A stretch of 33,462 nucleotides of DNA. It comes from Frateuria sp. Soil773 (GTDB lineage Bacteria > Pseudomonadota > Gammaproteobacteria > Xanthomonadales > Rhodanobacteraceae). Location of the stretch: contig NZ_LMSL01000039.1 in NCBI RefSeq assembly GCF_001428405.1, positions 460,324-493,785 on the forward strand, in the 5' to 3' direction. Position 1 is the stretch's first letter, and the number at the start of each line of letters is the position of its first letter. This document shows positions 1-7,927 of this stretch, one piece after another. Made by a program: the position numbers and the translations under genes. Below the pieces are notes generated by a model that was not told the origin of the DNA, ran no database searches, and saw only the letters and a program-made list of their open reading frames with translations.

Positions 1-380
1 GCGGCCATCTGCTTGGGGATCGAGCGATTGGTATGCGTGATGCGGTTGTCCGCGTCGACGTACACGCAGGTCGGCTGGAATTTTTCCAGCTCCGCCTCGT
101 TCAGTTGGGCGAAGGCGGCGATGATGATGAGGTCGCCCACCTGCACGCTGCGCGCGGCGCTGCCGTTCACCGAGATGATGCCCGAGCCTTCCTCGGCGCG
201 CAGCGCGTAGGTGACGAAGCGCTCGCCGTTGGAAATGTCCCACGCATGGATCTGCTCGTACTCGCGGATGCCGGCGGCGTCGAGCAGGTTGCCGTCGATC
301 GCGATCGAGCCCTCGTAGTGCAGCTCGGCATGGCTGACCGTGGCGCGGTGGATCTTGGCCTTGAACATGTTCAGGAGCAT
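1..380 (-). CDS. panD: Aspartate 1-decarboxylase PanD (3' end cut by window)
   Basis: PanD decarboxylates L-aspartate to beta-alanine for pantothenate synthesis. It is made as a proenzyme that cleaves itself at a Gly-Ser bond to give a pyruvoyl group. Translating the minus strand from the ATG at 380-378 gives [15 protein letters not shown] and then HYEGSIAID, with Gly24-Ser25 at the family's cleavage site and Tyr22 beside it. Further family blocks follow ([29 protein letters not shown]). The frame is open for 126 codons and runs off the window at IPKQMAA. E. coli PanD is 126 residues, so at most a few residues are missing. A GGAAAG ribosome site lies 6-11 bases before the ATG. It is the last visible gene of the pcnB-folK-panB-panC-panD series, 98 bases after panC, and so may also have its own start of transcription. 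Confidence 0.95.
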   Translation of the reverse strand, partial: MLLNMFKAKIHRATVSHAELHYEGSIAIDGNLLDAAGIREYEQIHAWDISNGERFVTYALRAEEGSGIISVNGSAARSVQVGDLIIIAAFAQLNEAELEKFQPTCVYVDADNRITHTNRSIPKQMA

Positions 381-478
381 GGCGTTCTTTCCGGCAGGTC
401 CGGCCTGCAAAGGGGCGATTATCGAGCCGGCGGCGCTGCGCTGCAACAATGCCGGCCCGGAGCGGAGATGGGGACGGC

Positions 479-1324
479 TCAGTCGAACGACAAGTTGTCG
501 ATCAGGCGCGTGGCGCCCAGCCGCGCGGCGATCAGCGCCACCAGCCCCTCGCGCTCGCCCTCGGCAGGCTCGGCCAGGTCCTCGGCGCGGCGCACCACCG
601 CGTAGTCGAGCACGAAGCCGGCACGCTCCAATTTGGAGGCGGCGGCCTGCTCCACCACCCGCCAGGCATGCCCCTTCGCCACCAGGTCGCGCATCTGCAG
701 CAAGGTCTCGTGGATCAGCGGCGCGCGCGCACGCTCCTCCGGCCCCAGATACTGGTTGCGCGAGCTGAGCGCGAGGCCGTCTTCGGCGCGCTGGGTGGGC
801 GCGGCCACCACCTTCACCGGCAGCGACAGGTCGCGCACCATCCGCTCGATCACCTTCAGTTGCTGGAAGTCCTTCTGGCCGAACACCGCGATGTCCGGCT
901 GCACCAGGTTGAACAGCTTGCACACCACGGTGGCGACGCCGTCGAAGTGGCCCGGGCGATGCGCCCCCTCCAGCACCTCGGTGATCTGCGGCACGCGCAG
1001 GCTGACGCTGTGCGCGGCGCCGAACGGGTAGATGGTGGCCACTTCCGGCGCGAACAGCAGGTCGCAATCGTGCTCGGCGAGGCCCGCCTGGTCCTGCGCC
1101 AGGGTGCGCGGATAGCGCTCGAAATCCTCGTTCGGGCCGAACTGGGTGGGGTTGACGAACACGCTCGCCACCACCCGGTCGGCGCGCGCGCGCGCCAGCT
1201 TTATCAGGGAGTGGTGACCGGCGTGGAGGTTGCCCATCGTCGGCACGAAGCCGACGGTCTGCCCTTGCGCGCGCCAGCCGCGGATCGCGGCGCGCAATGC
1301 GGCCACATCTTGCACGGTCTGCAT
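479..1324 (-). CDS. panC: Pantothenate synthetase (pantoate--beta-alanine ligase)
   Basis: This 281-residue cytoplasmic enzyme joins pantoate and beta-alanine using ATP, via a pantoyl-adenylate intermediate. Visible family signatures are [10 protein letters not shown] at 28-37, containing the HxGH nucleotide-binding motif (His34, His37), [13 protein letters not shown] near residue 56, GQKDFQQL near 150, and the KMSKS-like loop ALSSRNQYL near 185. Length is normal for the family. The ATG at 1324 has an AGGAA ribosome site five bases upstream. It lies 18 bases downstream of panB and 98 bases upstream of panD, so PanB, PanC and PanD supply the two precursors and the joining step from one transcription unit. 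Confidence 0.97.
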   Translation of the reverse strand: MQTVQDVAALRAAIRGWRAQGQTVGFVPTMGNLHAGHHSLIKLARARADRVVASVFVNPTQFGPNEDFERYPRTLAQDQAGLAEHDCDLLFAPEVATIYPFGAAHSVSLRVPQITEVLEGAHRPGHFDGVATVVCKLFNLVQPDIAVFGQKDFQQLKVIERMVRDLSLPVKVVAAPTQRAEDGLALSSRNQYLGPEERARAPLIHETLLQMRDLVAKGHAWRVVEQAAASKLERAGFVLDYAVVRRAEDLAEPAEGEREGLVALIAARLGATRLIDNLSFD

Positions 1325-1342
1325 AGGTTTCCTGGTTTCGCC

Positions 1343-2173
1343 TTAGTTGAAACAGTGCTCCGGGGCCGGAAACGCGCCGCTGCGCACGTCCTCCGCATAC
1401 GCGGCGATCGCCGCGGCGACAGAATCGCGGCCGGCGAGGAAATCCTTGCTGAACTTCGGTCGCTTGCCCGGCGTGACACCGAGCATGTCGTGGATCACCA
1501 GCACCTGGCCGTCGCAATGCGGGCCCGCGCCGATGCCGATCACCGGGATCTGCAAAGCTTTGGTGATCCGCTCGCCCAGCGCCGTCGGCACGCCCTCCAG
1601 CACCAGCAGGTCCGCGCCCGCGGCCTGCACCGCCAGCGCCTCGGCCAGCATGCGGTCCGCCGCCTCCTGCGCCCGCCCCTGGATCTTGAAGCCGCCGAAC
1701 CGGTGCACCGACTGCGGGGTCAGGCCGAGATGGGCGCATACCGGGATTGAGCGGTCCACCAGCGCGCCGATCGCGTCGAGGATGTGCGGCGCGGCGCCCT
1801 CGATCTTCACCGCCGCCGCGCCCGCCTCGCCGACCAGCCGCGCCCCGGCTTCGAGCGCATGGGCGGTATCGCGGTCGCTCATGAACGGCAGGTCGGCGAT
1901 CAGCAGGGTGGCCGACAGCCCGCGCGCCACTGCGGCGGTGTGATAGACCATGTGGTCCAGCGTCACCGGCAGCGTGGTGCGATGGCCCTGCACCACCATG
2001 CCCAGCGAATCGCCGACCAGGGCGACGTCGATGCCGGCCCGTTCCAGTTGCGCGGCGAAGCTGCTGTCGTAGGCGGTGAGCATCACGATCTTGCGGCCTT
2101 CCGCCTTCATCGTGCGCAGGTCCGGCACGGTGACCGGCTTGCGGGCGGGGGCGCTGGCGGGGTCCACGTACAC
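1343..2173 (-). CDS. panB: 3-methyl-2-oxobutanoate hydroxymethyltransferase
   Basis: PanB transfers a hydroxymethyl group from 5,10-methylene-tetrahydrofolate to alpha-ketoisovalerate to make ketopantoate, the first committed step to pantothenate. The 276-residue product carries the TIM-barrel family blocks [22 protein letters not shown] (metal-binding Asp), [20 protein letters not shown] and [14 protein letters not shown]. The start is GTG at 2173 with AAGGA seven bases before it. A second in-frame GTG two codons later is a weaker alternative. It sits 57 bases after folK in the same direction, so the folate-dependent enzyme is placed directly behind a folate-synthesis gene. Confidence 0.97.
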   Translation of the reverse strand: MYVDPASAPARKPVTVPDLRTMKAEGRKIVMLTAYDSSFAAQLERAGIDVALVGDSLGMVVQGHRTTLPVTLDHMVYHTAAVARGLSATLLIADLPFMSDRDTAHALEAGARLVGEAGAAAVKIEGAAPHILDAIGALVDRSIPVCAHLGLTPQSVHRFGGFKIQGRAQEAADRMLAEALAVQAAGADLLVLEGVPTALGERITKALQIPVIGIGAGPHCDGQVLVIHDMLGVTPGKRPKFSKDFLAGRDSVAAAIAAYAEDVRSGAFPAPEHCFN

Positions 2174-2230
2174 GGCAATTCCTTCAAAACGGGAGCGGTC
2201 GCCGATTATCCGGTGCCGGCGGGCGAAGGC

Positions 2231-2710
2231 TCAAGGCAACAGGGTACAGCCAGAGGTGTCCACCGCGGCCAGCAGGTCGGCCACCCGCCCCTGTCCCGGC
2301 AGCAGCAGGTCCGGCGCCAGGTCGTGCAACGGCAGCAGGACGAAGGCGCGCTCGCCGATGCGCGGGTGCGGCAGGATCAGGCGCTCGTCGTCCATGCCGA
2401 CGCCCTCCACGTGCAGCAGGTCGAGATCCAGCGTGCGCGGGCCGTTGCGCTCGGCGCGCACGCGGCCGGCGCGCCGCTCGATGGCGAGCAGCGCGTCGAG
2501 CAATTCATGCGGCGGCAGTTCGGTATCCAGTTGCACCGCCGCGTTGACGAACGGCGGCTGTTCCAGCACGCCCCAGGGCGGCGTGAGGTACAGGCGCGAG
2601 CGGGCGCGCAGCTCGGTGCCGGGCAGGCCGGCGAGCGCATCCATCGCGTCGAGCAACTGCCGGCGCGGGTCGCCCAGGTTGCTGCCCAGGGCGACGTAGG
2701 CGCGCGTCAC
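2231..2710 (-). CDS. folK: 6-hydroxymethyl-7,8-dihydropterin pyrophosphokinase
   Basis: FolK transfers pyrophosphate from ATP to 6-hydroxymethyl-dihydropterin in folate synthesis. The 159-residue product begins VTRAYVALGSNLGDP (typical HPPK N-terminus) and has the family signature NGPRTLDLDLL at residues 89-99, in which Asp95 and Asp97 bind the two magnesium ions. PPWGVLEQPPFVN (44-56) is the substrate loop region. The frame is open much further upstream, but only the GTG at 2710 fits the family N-terminus. This GTG overlaps the pcnB stop by four bases (GTGA), which suggests translational coupling. The pcnB-folK pairing is the same as in E. coli. Confidence 0.95.
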   Translation of the reverse strand: MTRAYVALGSNLGDPRRQLLDAMDALAGLPGTELRARSRLYLTPPWGVLEQPPFVNAAVQLDTELPPHELLDALLAIERRAGRVRAERNGPRTLDLDLLHVEGVGMDDERLILPHPRIGERAFVLLPLHDLAPDLLLPGQGRVADLLAAVDTSGCTLLP

Positions 2711-4062
2711 GCCGTGCCCGACTTGCCGCCGGGCTTGCGGCGGCGACGCTTGCGCGCCGGCGCGGCCGCCTTCGACGACGCCGGCATATCGCCGCCCGGC
2801 CCGCCGCTGGCCGGCAAGGCCGCGGCGAGCACATCCTGCGGCAATTGCTGGGCATGCGCCCACCACTGGCCCAGTTCGCGGATCGCCGGCGATTCGCCCG
2901 CCCGCAGCAGCAGGAAGTCGAAGGCCGCGCGGAAACGCGGCTGCGCCATCAGGCGGAACACGCGCTTGCGCTGGATCTGCTCGAAGCGCGGCTGCAGCGA
3001 CCAGATTTCTTCCATGGTCTGGGTGAACCTGCGCGGGATCGCCACCCGCTGGCACTGCTCGCCCACCACCTTGATCGCCGCGCGGCTCCACGCCTCGGTG
3101 TTGTCCACGCCCTTGGCCATCCAGGCGTGCGCCAGGTCGCGCACCTCGCCCCACAGCAGCACGGCGAAGAGGAACGCCGGCGTCACCGACTTGCCCTCGG
3201 CGATGCGCGCGTCGGTATTGGCCAGCCCCTGCTCGATCAGCGAACGCAGCCCCTCATCGCCGCGCTTGAGCGCGCGCGCCGTGGCCGGGAACATGAATTT
3301 CAGCAGGCCGCACTTTTCCAGCATGCGGAAGCTCTTGAGGCCGTGGCCGGCCATGAACAGCTTCAGCGATTCGTCGAACAGCCGCGCCGGCGCCGCCTCG
3401 GCCAGCAGCGGGCCCAGTTCCTCGAACGGCGCCGCCGCCTTCGGGTCGATGCGGAATTCCAGCTTCGCGGCGAGCCGCGCCGCGCGCAGCATGCGCACCG
3501 GATCCTCGCGATAGCGCGTGGCCGGGTCGCCGATCAGGTGCAGCACCTTGTTTTCCACGTCCTGCATCCCGCCGACGTAGTCGCGCACCGAGAAGTCGCT
3601 GATGTCGTAGTACAGCGCGTTGACGCGGAAGTCGCGGCGCACCGCGTCCTCCTCGATCGTGCCCCACACGTTGTCGCGCACGATGCGGCCGTCGACGATG
3701 TGGCGGTCGCCCTCGCTGCCGTCCTCCTCGCCGGTGCCGCGGAAGGTGGCCACCTCGATGATCTCCGGCCCGAACACCACGTGCGCGAGGCGGAAGCGGC
3801 GGCCGATCAGGCGGCAGTTGCGGAACAGCTTCTTCACTTCGTCCGGCGTGGCGCTGGTGGCTACGTCGAAGTCCTTCGGGTGCCCGCCCAGCAGCAGGTC
3901 GCGCACGGCGCCGCCGACCAGGTAGGCGGCGTAGCCGGCCTCGTTCAGCCGGTACAGCACGCGCAACGCGGCCTTGCTGATGTTCTTTCGGGAAACCACG
4001 TGCTGCTCGCGCGGGATGATCGTCAACGCGGGCGTAACCTTGGTCCTGGCTTCGGGGTTCAA
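2707..4062 (-). CDS. pcnB: Poly(A) polymerase I
   Basis: PcnB adds 3' poly(A) tails to RNA and so marks it for decay. The product (451 residues from the TTG chosen) has the nucleotidyltransferase core YLVGGAVRDLLLGGHPKDFDV, with Gly50-Gly51 and the metal-binding Asp64/Asp66, then NCRLIGRRFRLAHV, FRGTGEEDGSEGDRH and RRDFRVNALYYD. The C-terminus is a basic tail (ARKRRRRKPGGK) as in E. coli PcnB, which separates it from CCA-adding enzymes. No ATG exists in frame near the expected N-terminus. The TTG at 4062 has AAGGA ten bases upstream and is preferred. An in-frame ATT at 4098 is an alternative of interest, because E. coli pcnB starts at AUU. First gene of the pcnB-folK-pan unit. Confidence 0.95.
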   Translation of the reverse strand: MNPEARTKVTPALTIIPREQHVVSRKNISKAALRVLYRLNEAGYAAYLVGGAVRDLLLGGHPKDFDVATSATPDEVKKLFRNCRLIGRRFRLAHVVFGPEIIEVATFRGTGEEDGSEGDRHIVDGRIVRDNVWGTIEEDAVRRDFRVNALYYDISDFSVRDYVGGMQDVENKVLHLIGDPATRYREDPVRMLRAARLAAKLEFRIDPKAAAPFEELGPLLAEAAPARLFDESLKLFMAGHGLKSFRMLEKCGLLKFMFPATARALKRGDEGLRSLIEQGLANTDARIAEGKSVTPAFLFAVLLWGEVRDLAHAWMAKGVDNTEAWSRAAIKVVGEQCQRVAIPRRFTQTMEEIWSLQPRFEQIQRKRVFRLMAQPRFRAAFDFLLLRAGESPAIRELGQWWAHAQQLPQDVLAAALPASGGPGGDMPASSKAAAPARKRRRRKPGGKSGTA

Positions 4063-4205
4063 GCGGTCGAAATCCTTGCGGGCGCAATGCCCATGAATGC
4101 AGTCAATCGCGGCGCGGAACGCTGCGGTCCGTTGGCGCGCGCCCGGGCATCGGCCCGGTCGGCGTTGCTTCGGACGGCGCGGACATGAACTTCATCCATC
4201 GGGCA

Positions 4206-4233
4206 TTGCCGGGCGAAACAATTCCGTTATACT
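4206..4233 (+). promoter_or_regulatory. Sigma-70 promoter of the tRNA-Glu gene
   Basis: TTGCCG (4206-4211) and TATACT (4228-4233) are separated by 16 bases, close to the sigma-70 consensus. The -10 element is followed at once by a GC-rich stretch (AGCGCGCC), the kind of discriminator seen at stable-RNA promoters under stringent control. It ends 20 bases before the mature 5' end of the tRNA. Confidence 0.7.
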
Positions 4234-4253
4234 AGCGCGCCTCGCAACATTCC

Positions 4254-4329
4254 GCTCCCTTCGTCTAGTGGCCTAGGACACCGCCCTCTCAAGGCGGGAA
4301 CACGAGTTCGAACCTCGTAGGGAGCGCCA
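4254..4329 (+). tRNA. tRNA-Glu (anticodon CTC)
   Basis: A complete 76-base cloverleaf. The acceptor stem GCTCCCT (4254-4260) pairs with AGGGAGC (4319-4325). The anticodon stem CCGCC/GGCGG encloses the loop CTCTCAA with anticodon CTC, reading GAG. The T arm ACGAG-TTCGAAC-CTCGT is canonical. Discriminator G and an encoded CCA end the gene at 4329. Glutamate identity follows from the anticodon. It stands alone between pcnB and fdxA. Confidence 0.96.
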
Positions 4330-4500
4330 TCGTTCGCGTACGGCTTGCGCAGCCGCCGGTGGGCCACCCGCCAGGAAGCCTCCCGGCTACCCACGGCCAC
4401 GTACCCATTGGCCCCTGCCATTGGCTAGACTGGGGGACGGCCCGACGGCCACGGCCCCGCAACGGGCCGATCCGCCCCCACAACGCTGACCGAACCGCCC

Positions 4501-4824
4501 ATGACCTTCGTCGTCACCGACAACTGCATCAAGTGCAAGTACACCGATTGCGTCGAGGTCTGCCCCGTCGACGCCTTCCACGAAGGCCCGAATTTCCTGG
4601 TGATCAATCCGGACGAGTGCATCGATTGCACCCTGTGCGAGCCGGAGTGCCCGATCAACGCGATCTACCCGGAAGACGACGTGCCTGCCGGCCAGGAGCC
4701 GTTCGTGGCGCTGAACGCCGAGCTGTCGCGCGACTGGCCGGTGATCACCGAGCGCAAGGACGGCCTGCCCGACGCGAAGGACTGGGAAGGCAAGCCCGGC
4801 AAGCTGGCGCTGCTGCAGCGCTGA
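4501..4824 (+). CDS. fdxA: Seven-iron ferredoxin FdxA
   Basis: A 107-residue low-potential electron carrier with one [3Fe-4S] and one [4Fe-4S] cluster. The cysteines follow the Azotobacter vinelandii ferredoxin I pattern shifted by one. Cys9, Cys17 and Cys50 are the expected 3Fe ligands; Cys21, Cys40, Cys43 and Cys46 the expected 4Fe ligands; Cys12 matches the free Cys11 of that protein. The blocks [20 protein letters not shown] and [19 protein letters not shown] are very close to FdxA. The ATG is at 4501. It is a single gene convergent with bamC and shares the hairpin at 4856-4880 with it. The redox partner cannot be told from the window. Confidence 0.96.
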   Translation: MTFVVTDNCIKCKYTDCVEVCPVDAFHEGPNFLVINPDECIDCTLCEPECPINAIYPEDDVPAGQEPFVALNAELSRDWPVITERKDGLPDAKDWEGKPGKLALLQR

Positions 4825-4855
4825 GTTCCGCCCCTTCTTCCATGCACGCATACGC

Positions 4856-4880
4856 GAACGCCGCCCGATGGGCGGCGTTC
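4856..4880. terminator. Hairpin between convergent fdxA and bamC
   Basis: A perfect 11-bp stem GAACGCCGCCC/GGGCGGCGTTC around a three-base loop, flanked further out by the inverted words CATGCA and TGCATG. It lies between the 3' ends of two convergent genes. There is no clear T-run on either strand, so termination function is inferred from position and stem stability. Confidence 0.6.
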
Positions 4881-4909
4881 CTGCATGGGCCGGCTTGAGC
4901 CTGGCGGGA

Positions 4910-5500
4910 TCAGTTGCCGAGGCGCGCCTTCAGCGTATCGACCACCTTGGCCACCGCGGCCGCGTTGCCCTGGGCGCGCACTTCGCTCGCCTTGTCGCCG
5001 CTGCCGTTGATGCTGACCTGCACCTGGTGCGACGAAGCGCCTGGCGCATCGGCGGCGGCCTTCTTGTCGCGGCTGAACATGCGCCCGAAGAAGCCGCGCT
5101 TGCGCTCCGGCATGGCCGAGGCCGTGACCGAGAGCGTGTAGCTGTGCGCGGCATCGTCGTGCGCCACCAGGCTGCCCACGCTGCCGCTCTCCAGCACCTG
5201 TCCGACCCGGCGGTAGGCGTTGTCCACGCTGTCGGCCAGCACGAAGCCGTCGGCAATGGTGCCGCCGGCATTGCCGACCCGGGCGGTGGCGCCGTTGGCC
5301 GTGGGCTGGTTCGCGCCCGGCGGCGGGATCACCAGCGCATCGCTGGCCGAGGGCGTATCCATGCCCGGCGGGATCTCCAGCGGCGTTTCCTGCTTGGCGG
5401 CCTCCCATGCTTTCTGCGAGCGGAACATGCCGCAGCCCGAGAGCAGCAGGCCAGTGAGGGCCAGGGCCGGCAGGGCGACGACGAGCGAGGATTTCTTCAT
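4910..5500 (-). CDS. bamC: BamC-like outer-membrane lipoprotein
   Basis: A 196-residue lipoprotein. Residues 1-22 form a type II signal peptide ending in the lipobox LLSGC, with Cys23 as the lipidated residue. The segment after it (PLEIPPGMDTP ... ALVIPP) resembles the extended N-terminal part of BamC, which lies along BamD in the beta-barrel assembly machine. One alpha/beta domain follows, where E. coli BamC (344 residues) has two, so this is a short form. It directly follows dapA on the same strand, which is the E. coli dapA-bamC order and the main support for the name. An ATG at 5500 with GGAA upstream is used. Function in outer-membrane protein assembly is inferred. Confidence 0.75.
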   Translation of the reverse strand: MKKSSLVVALPALALTGLLLSGCGMFRSQKAWEAAKQETPLEIPPGMDTPSASDALVIPPPGANQPTANGATARVGNAGGTIADGFVLADSVDNAYRRVGQVLESGSVGSLVAHDDAAHSYTLSVTASAMPERKRGFFGRMFSRDKKAAADAPGASSHQVQVSINGSGDKASEVRAQGNAAAVAKVVDTLKARLGN

Positions 5501-5539
5501 GTAAGCGGATTCCGTGAGAGTTCGGGCAGCACTAGGGAT

Positions 5540-6433
5540 TCAGGCGGCGTCGGCCAAGGATGCCAGACCGGCCAGCGCTTCGTGTATGCGCGCGCGGTCG
5601 GCCCCCTCCTCCAGCTCGACCAGCGGCAGGCGCGGCACCGCCGAACCCAGCCCCAGCGCGGGCAGGCCGGCCTTTACCGCGATCGGGTTCGGCGCACAGT
5701 TGAGCGCCTGCACCAGCGGGTCGAGCGCGGCATGGCAGCGCCGGGTCGCCGCCGGGTCGCCGCCGGTCGCCGCGTCGCACAGCGCGCGGAATGCGCGCGG
5801 CACGAGGTTGGCCACCACCGAGATGGTTCCTGCGGCGCCGGCCAGCATGGCCCGGTCGGCGCTGCCGTCGTCGCCGGACAGATAGACGAAATCCGGCCGC
5901 ACAAGTTCCGCCATCGCGCGTATGCGCTCGGCGTCCGCGCGCGCCTCCTTGATGCCGACGATCGCCGGGTGCCCGCGCAGCGCGGCCACGGTCTCGGGCA
6001 GCACGTCGCAGCCGGTGCGCGAAGGCACGTTGTAGAGCAGCACCGGCAGGCCGCCGTGCTCGGCCACCTCGAGGAAGTGCCGGCGCAGGCCCTCCTGGGT
6101 CGGACGCACGTAGTAGGGCGCCACGACCAGGGCCGCGTCGGCGCCCAGTTGCGCGGCGCGGCGGGTCAGCGCGACGGTCTTGCCGGTGGCCGCCTCGCCG
6201 GTGCCGGCGATGACCGGGATGCGCCCGGCCACGCGTTCCACCGCGAAGGCGAGCAGGCGCTCGAACTCGTCGTGCTCGAGCATGTGCGCCTCGCCGGTGG
6301 AGCCGGCGACCACCACGGCCTGCGTGCCGCCGGCGACCTGGTAATCGAGCAGGCGGCCGAAAGCCTCCAGGTCGAGCGCGCCGTCGGTACCGAACGGCGT
6401 GACCAGCGCACAGATGCTTCCGCGAATGTCCAA
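5540..6433 (-). CDS. dapA: 4-hydroxy-tetrahydrodipicolinate synthase
   Basis: DapA condenses pyruvate with aspartate semialdehyde, the first step of the lysine/diaminopimelate branch. From the start chosen the product has 297 residues and begins MDIRGSICALVTPF. Catalytic features are the Schiff-base Lys162 (VGIKEA), Tyr134 (LLYNVPSRTG) and Tyr107 (APYYVRP). The usual Thr-Thr pair of the GTTGE motif is Ser45-Thr46 (AGSTGE), a conservative change at the proton-relay position. No ATG fits. TTG at 6433 (used here) and an in-frame TTG at 6457 are both possible, so the start is uncertain by eight codons. It is followed by bamC and is divergent from gcvR. Confidence 0.92.
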   Translation of the reverse strand: MDIRGSICALVTPFGTDGALDLEAFGRLLDYQVAGGTQAVVVAGSTGEAHMLEHDEFERLLAFAVERVAGRIPVIAGTGEAATGKTVALTRRAAQLGADAALVVAPYYVRPTQEGLRRHFLEVAEHGGLPVLLYNVPSRTGCDVLPETVAALRGHPAIVGIKEARADAERIRAMAELVRPDFVYLSGDDGSADRAMLAGAAGTISVVANLVPRAFRALCDAATGGDPAATRRCHAALDPLVQALNCAPNPIAVKAGLPALGLGSAVPRLPLVELEEGADRARIHEALAGLASLADAA

Positions 6434-6467
6434 GACCCGATCCCGCTGAAAATCCAAGCATTGGATG

Positions 6468-6498
6468 TTACTTGCGGCTTCGCTCGGCGGGCAAGTAA
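6468..6498. promoter_or_regulatory. Palindrome in the dapA/gcvR divergent spacer
   Basis: TTACTTGC (6468-6475) and GCAAGTAA (6491-6498) form a perfect 8-bp inverted repeat with a 15-base spacer. The word GCGGCTTCGC occurs at 6474-6483 and again at 6517-6526, each followed by a GGCGGG. The site lies in the only noncoding gap between dapA and gcvR, so it could be an operator or a leader hairpin. No known regulator motif was recognised. Confidence 0.4.
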
Positions 6499-6556
6499 GC
6501 TCGCCGGATACCCGCCGCGGCTTCGCGTCTGGCGGGACAGACCACAGGTGGACTCC

Positions 6557-7114
6557 TTGAACCGTCCTTCCGCGCGTACGGGCACCGATCATCAGTTGCT
6601 GATCCAGACGCTCACCCCGGCATCGCGCACGCCGCTTCTGACCCTCGCCCGGCGCATCGCCGACGCAGGCTGCAACCTGTCCGACGCGCGCGTATCGACG
6701 ATCGGCAACGACACCTCGCTGGTGCTGCTCGCCACCGGCGCCTGGGACGCCATCGCCAAGCTGGAGACCGCGCTGACCAAGCTGGGGCGCGACGAGGAAC
6801 TGCGCCTGCAGCACTACCGCACCGGCCCGCGCGAGCAGCATTCGCACCTGCTGCCGTACCTGGTGGAAGTGGTGGCGGCCGACCGCCCGGGCATCCTGGT
6901 GAAGCTGGTGGAGTTCTTCACCCGCCACGACGTCCGCGTGGAGCAGTTGAACCTGCTGCGCTACCAGGCGATGCAGACCGGCGCGGAGATGTTCCAGGCG
7001 CAGATCACCATCGGCATTCCCGCGGCGCTCCACCTGGCCACGCTGCGCGACGACTTCCTCGAGCTGTGCGACGGCATGAATCTCGATGCCATCATGGACC
7101 CGGTGAAATTCTAG
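6557..7114 (+). CDS. gcvR: Glycine cleavage system repressor-like ACT protein
   Basis: About 185 residues, made of two ACT domains (first roughly 13-90, second roughly 98-180, starting LPYLVEVVAADRPGILVKLVEFF). This is the GcvR architecture. In E. coli GcvR is cytoplasmic, binds glycine and GcvA, and blocks activation of the gcv operon. The frame is open far upstream, but homology starts near TDHQLLIQTL. The TTG at 6557 with AGGTGGA just before it is used; GTG at 6548 is an alternative. It is divergent from dapA and followed by bcp, as in E. coli. No gcvA or gcvTHP gene is in the window, so the partner is inferred. Confidence 0.8.
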   Translation: MNRPSARTGTDHQLLIQTLTPASRTPLLTLARRIADAGCNLSDARVSTIGNDTSLVLLATGAWDAIAKLETALTKLGRDEELRLQHYRTGPREQHSHLLPYLVEVVAADRPGILVKLVEFFTRHDVRVEQLNLLRYQAMQTGAEMFQAQITIGIPAALHLATLRDDFLELCDGMNLDAIMDPVKF

Positions 7115-7202
7115 GATCGCGCGACCGGCGCCTCCTGACAAGGCTGTTTCCGCCTCCCTGCCCGCGCTAGTCTCTGCCCCGTAGCAACCGCGGAGGGACT
7201 GC

Positions 7203-7328
7203 ATGCCTGCGACTCGCGCCATCCTGCCGATCGCCGCCTGGCCGGGCGCCGCGGGACCGGGCGCCGCGACGCACCGCCGCCTCCGCACCGCCCGTCTCCC
7301 TCTCGGCTTCCGGAGCCCCCATGCCTGA
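7203..7328 (+). CDS. Possible 41-codon leader ORF overlapping the bcp start
   Basis: An ATG at 7203 is preceded by a strong GGAGG ribosome site. The frame runs 41 codons and stops with TGA at 7326-7328, so its stop lies inside the first three codons of bcp. The product is Arg/Ala/Pro-rich with no recognised domain. The placement would allow translational coupling to bcp. Against it: GC-rich DNA gives chance frames, and the composition is not typical of a folded protein. Confidence 0.25.
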   Translation: MPATRAILPIAAWPGAAGPGAATHRRLRTARLPLGFRSPHA

Positions 7329-7782
7329 AATCGGCAAGAAGATCCCTGCCCTCAGCGGCACCACCGGCGGCGACGCCACCCTGAAACTCGGCAGCCTCAA
7401 GGGCCAGTGGGTAGTGGTGTATTTCTACCCCAAGGACAGCACGCCCGGCTGCACCACCGAGGCGCAGGGTTTCCGCGACCTCTATCCGCAGTTCCGCAAG
7501 CGCCATGCCGAGATCGTCGGCGTGTCGCGCGACTCGGTGAAATCCCACGCGAACTTCGCCGCCAAGCAGGCGCTGCCGTTCCCGCTGGTGTCCGACCCCG
7601 ACGAGACCTGGTGCAAGGCGTTCGACGTGATCCACGAGAAGGTGCTGTACGGAAAACGTCACATGGGTATCGTACGAAGCAGCTTCCTGATCGATCCCGA
7701 GGGCAGGCTGGTGCAGGAATGGCGCAACGTGAAAGTCCCTGGCCACGCCCAGGCCGTGCTCGACGCCATCCCCGCCCGGTGA
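7321..7782 (+). CDS. bcp: Thioredoxin-dependent peroxiredoxin (Bcp/PrxQ type)
   Basis: A 153-residue peroxiredoxin that reduces hydrogen peroxide and organic peroxides. Peroxidatic Cys44 is in the motif YPKDSTPGCTTEA. The resolving cysteine that PrxQ proteins often carry five residues later is Gln49 here (TTEAQGFRD), and HANFAAKQ near residue 80 also lacks one. The only other cysteine is Cys98 (ETWCKAF). It may therefore work as a 1-Cys enzyme or use Cys98. The ATG at 7321 has GGAG six bases upstream. It follows gcvR, the same order as E. coli. Confidence 0.93.
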   Translation: MPEIGKKIPALSGTTGGDATLKLGSLKGQWVVVYFYPKDSTPGCTTEAQGFRDLYPQFRKRHAEIVGVSRDSVKSHANFAAKQALPFPLVSDPDETWCKAFDVIHEKVLYGKRHMGIVRSSFLIDPEGRLVQEWRNVKVPGHAQAVLDAIPAR

Positions 7783-7869
7783 AGCCTGCCCCTCCTGTCC
7801 CGTTCGCCGCCTCGGCCGTTCCCTGCCGGGCGCGGCGCACGCCGGCCACCGGCCATCGCGGCCGGCATC

Positions 7870-7892
7870 GCGCGGCCCGCCTCAGGCCGCGC
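7870..7892. terminator. GC-rich hairpin after bcp (weak)
   Basis: The 8-bp stem GCGCGGCC/GGCCGCGC with a seven-base loop lies in the 145-base gap between bcp and the PhoH gene. There is no T-run. Position suggests transcript-end processing or termination; nothing else supports it. Confidence 0.25.
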
Positions 7893-7927
7893 ATCCGCAC
7901 ACTCCCAACCAGCGAGGCCCCTTCCGT

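Noticed and set aside
449-1750. 433-codon plus-strand ORF opposite panC/panB
   Set aside because: Shadow of panC and panB; no family motif and His/Gln/Arg-rich composition typical of antisense frames.
4408-4431. Promoter TTGGCC/TAGACT for fdxA
   Set aside because: The spacer is only 12 bases; no better pair was found.
4227-4483. Short minus-strand ORFs over the tRNA
   Set aside because: They are antisense translations of tRNA-Glu and its flank.
7135-7174. Sigma-70 promoter CTGACA/TAGTCT before bcp
   Set aside because: The two boxes are 28 bases apart, too far for one promoter.
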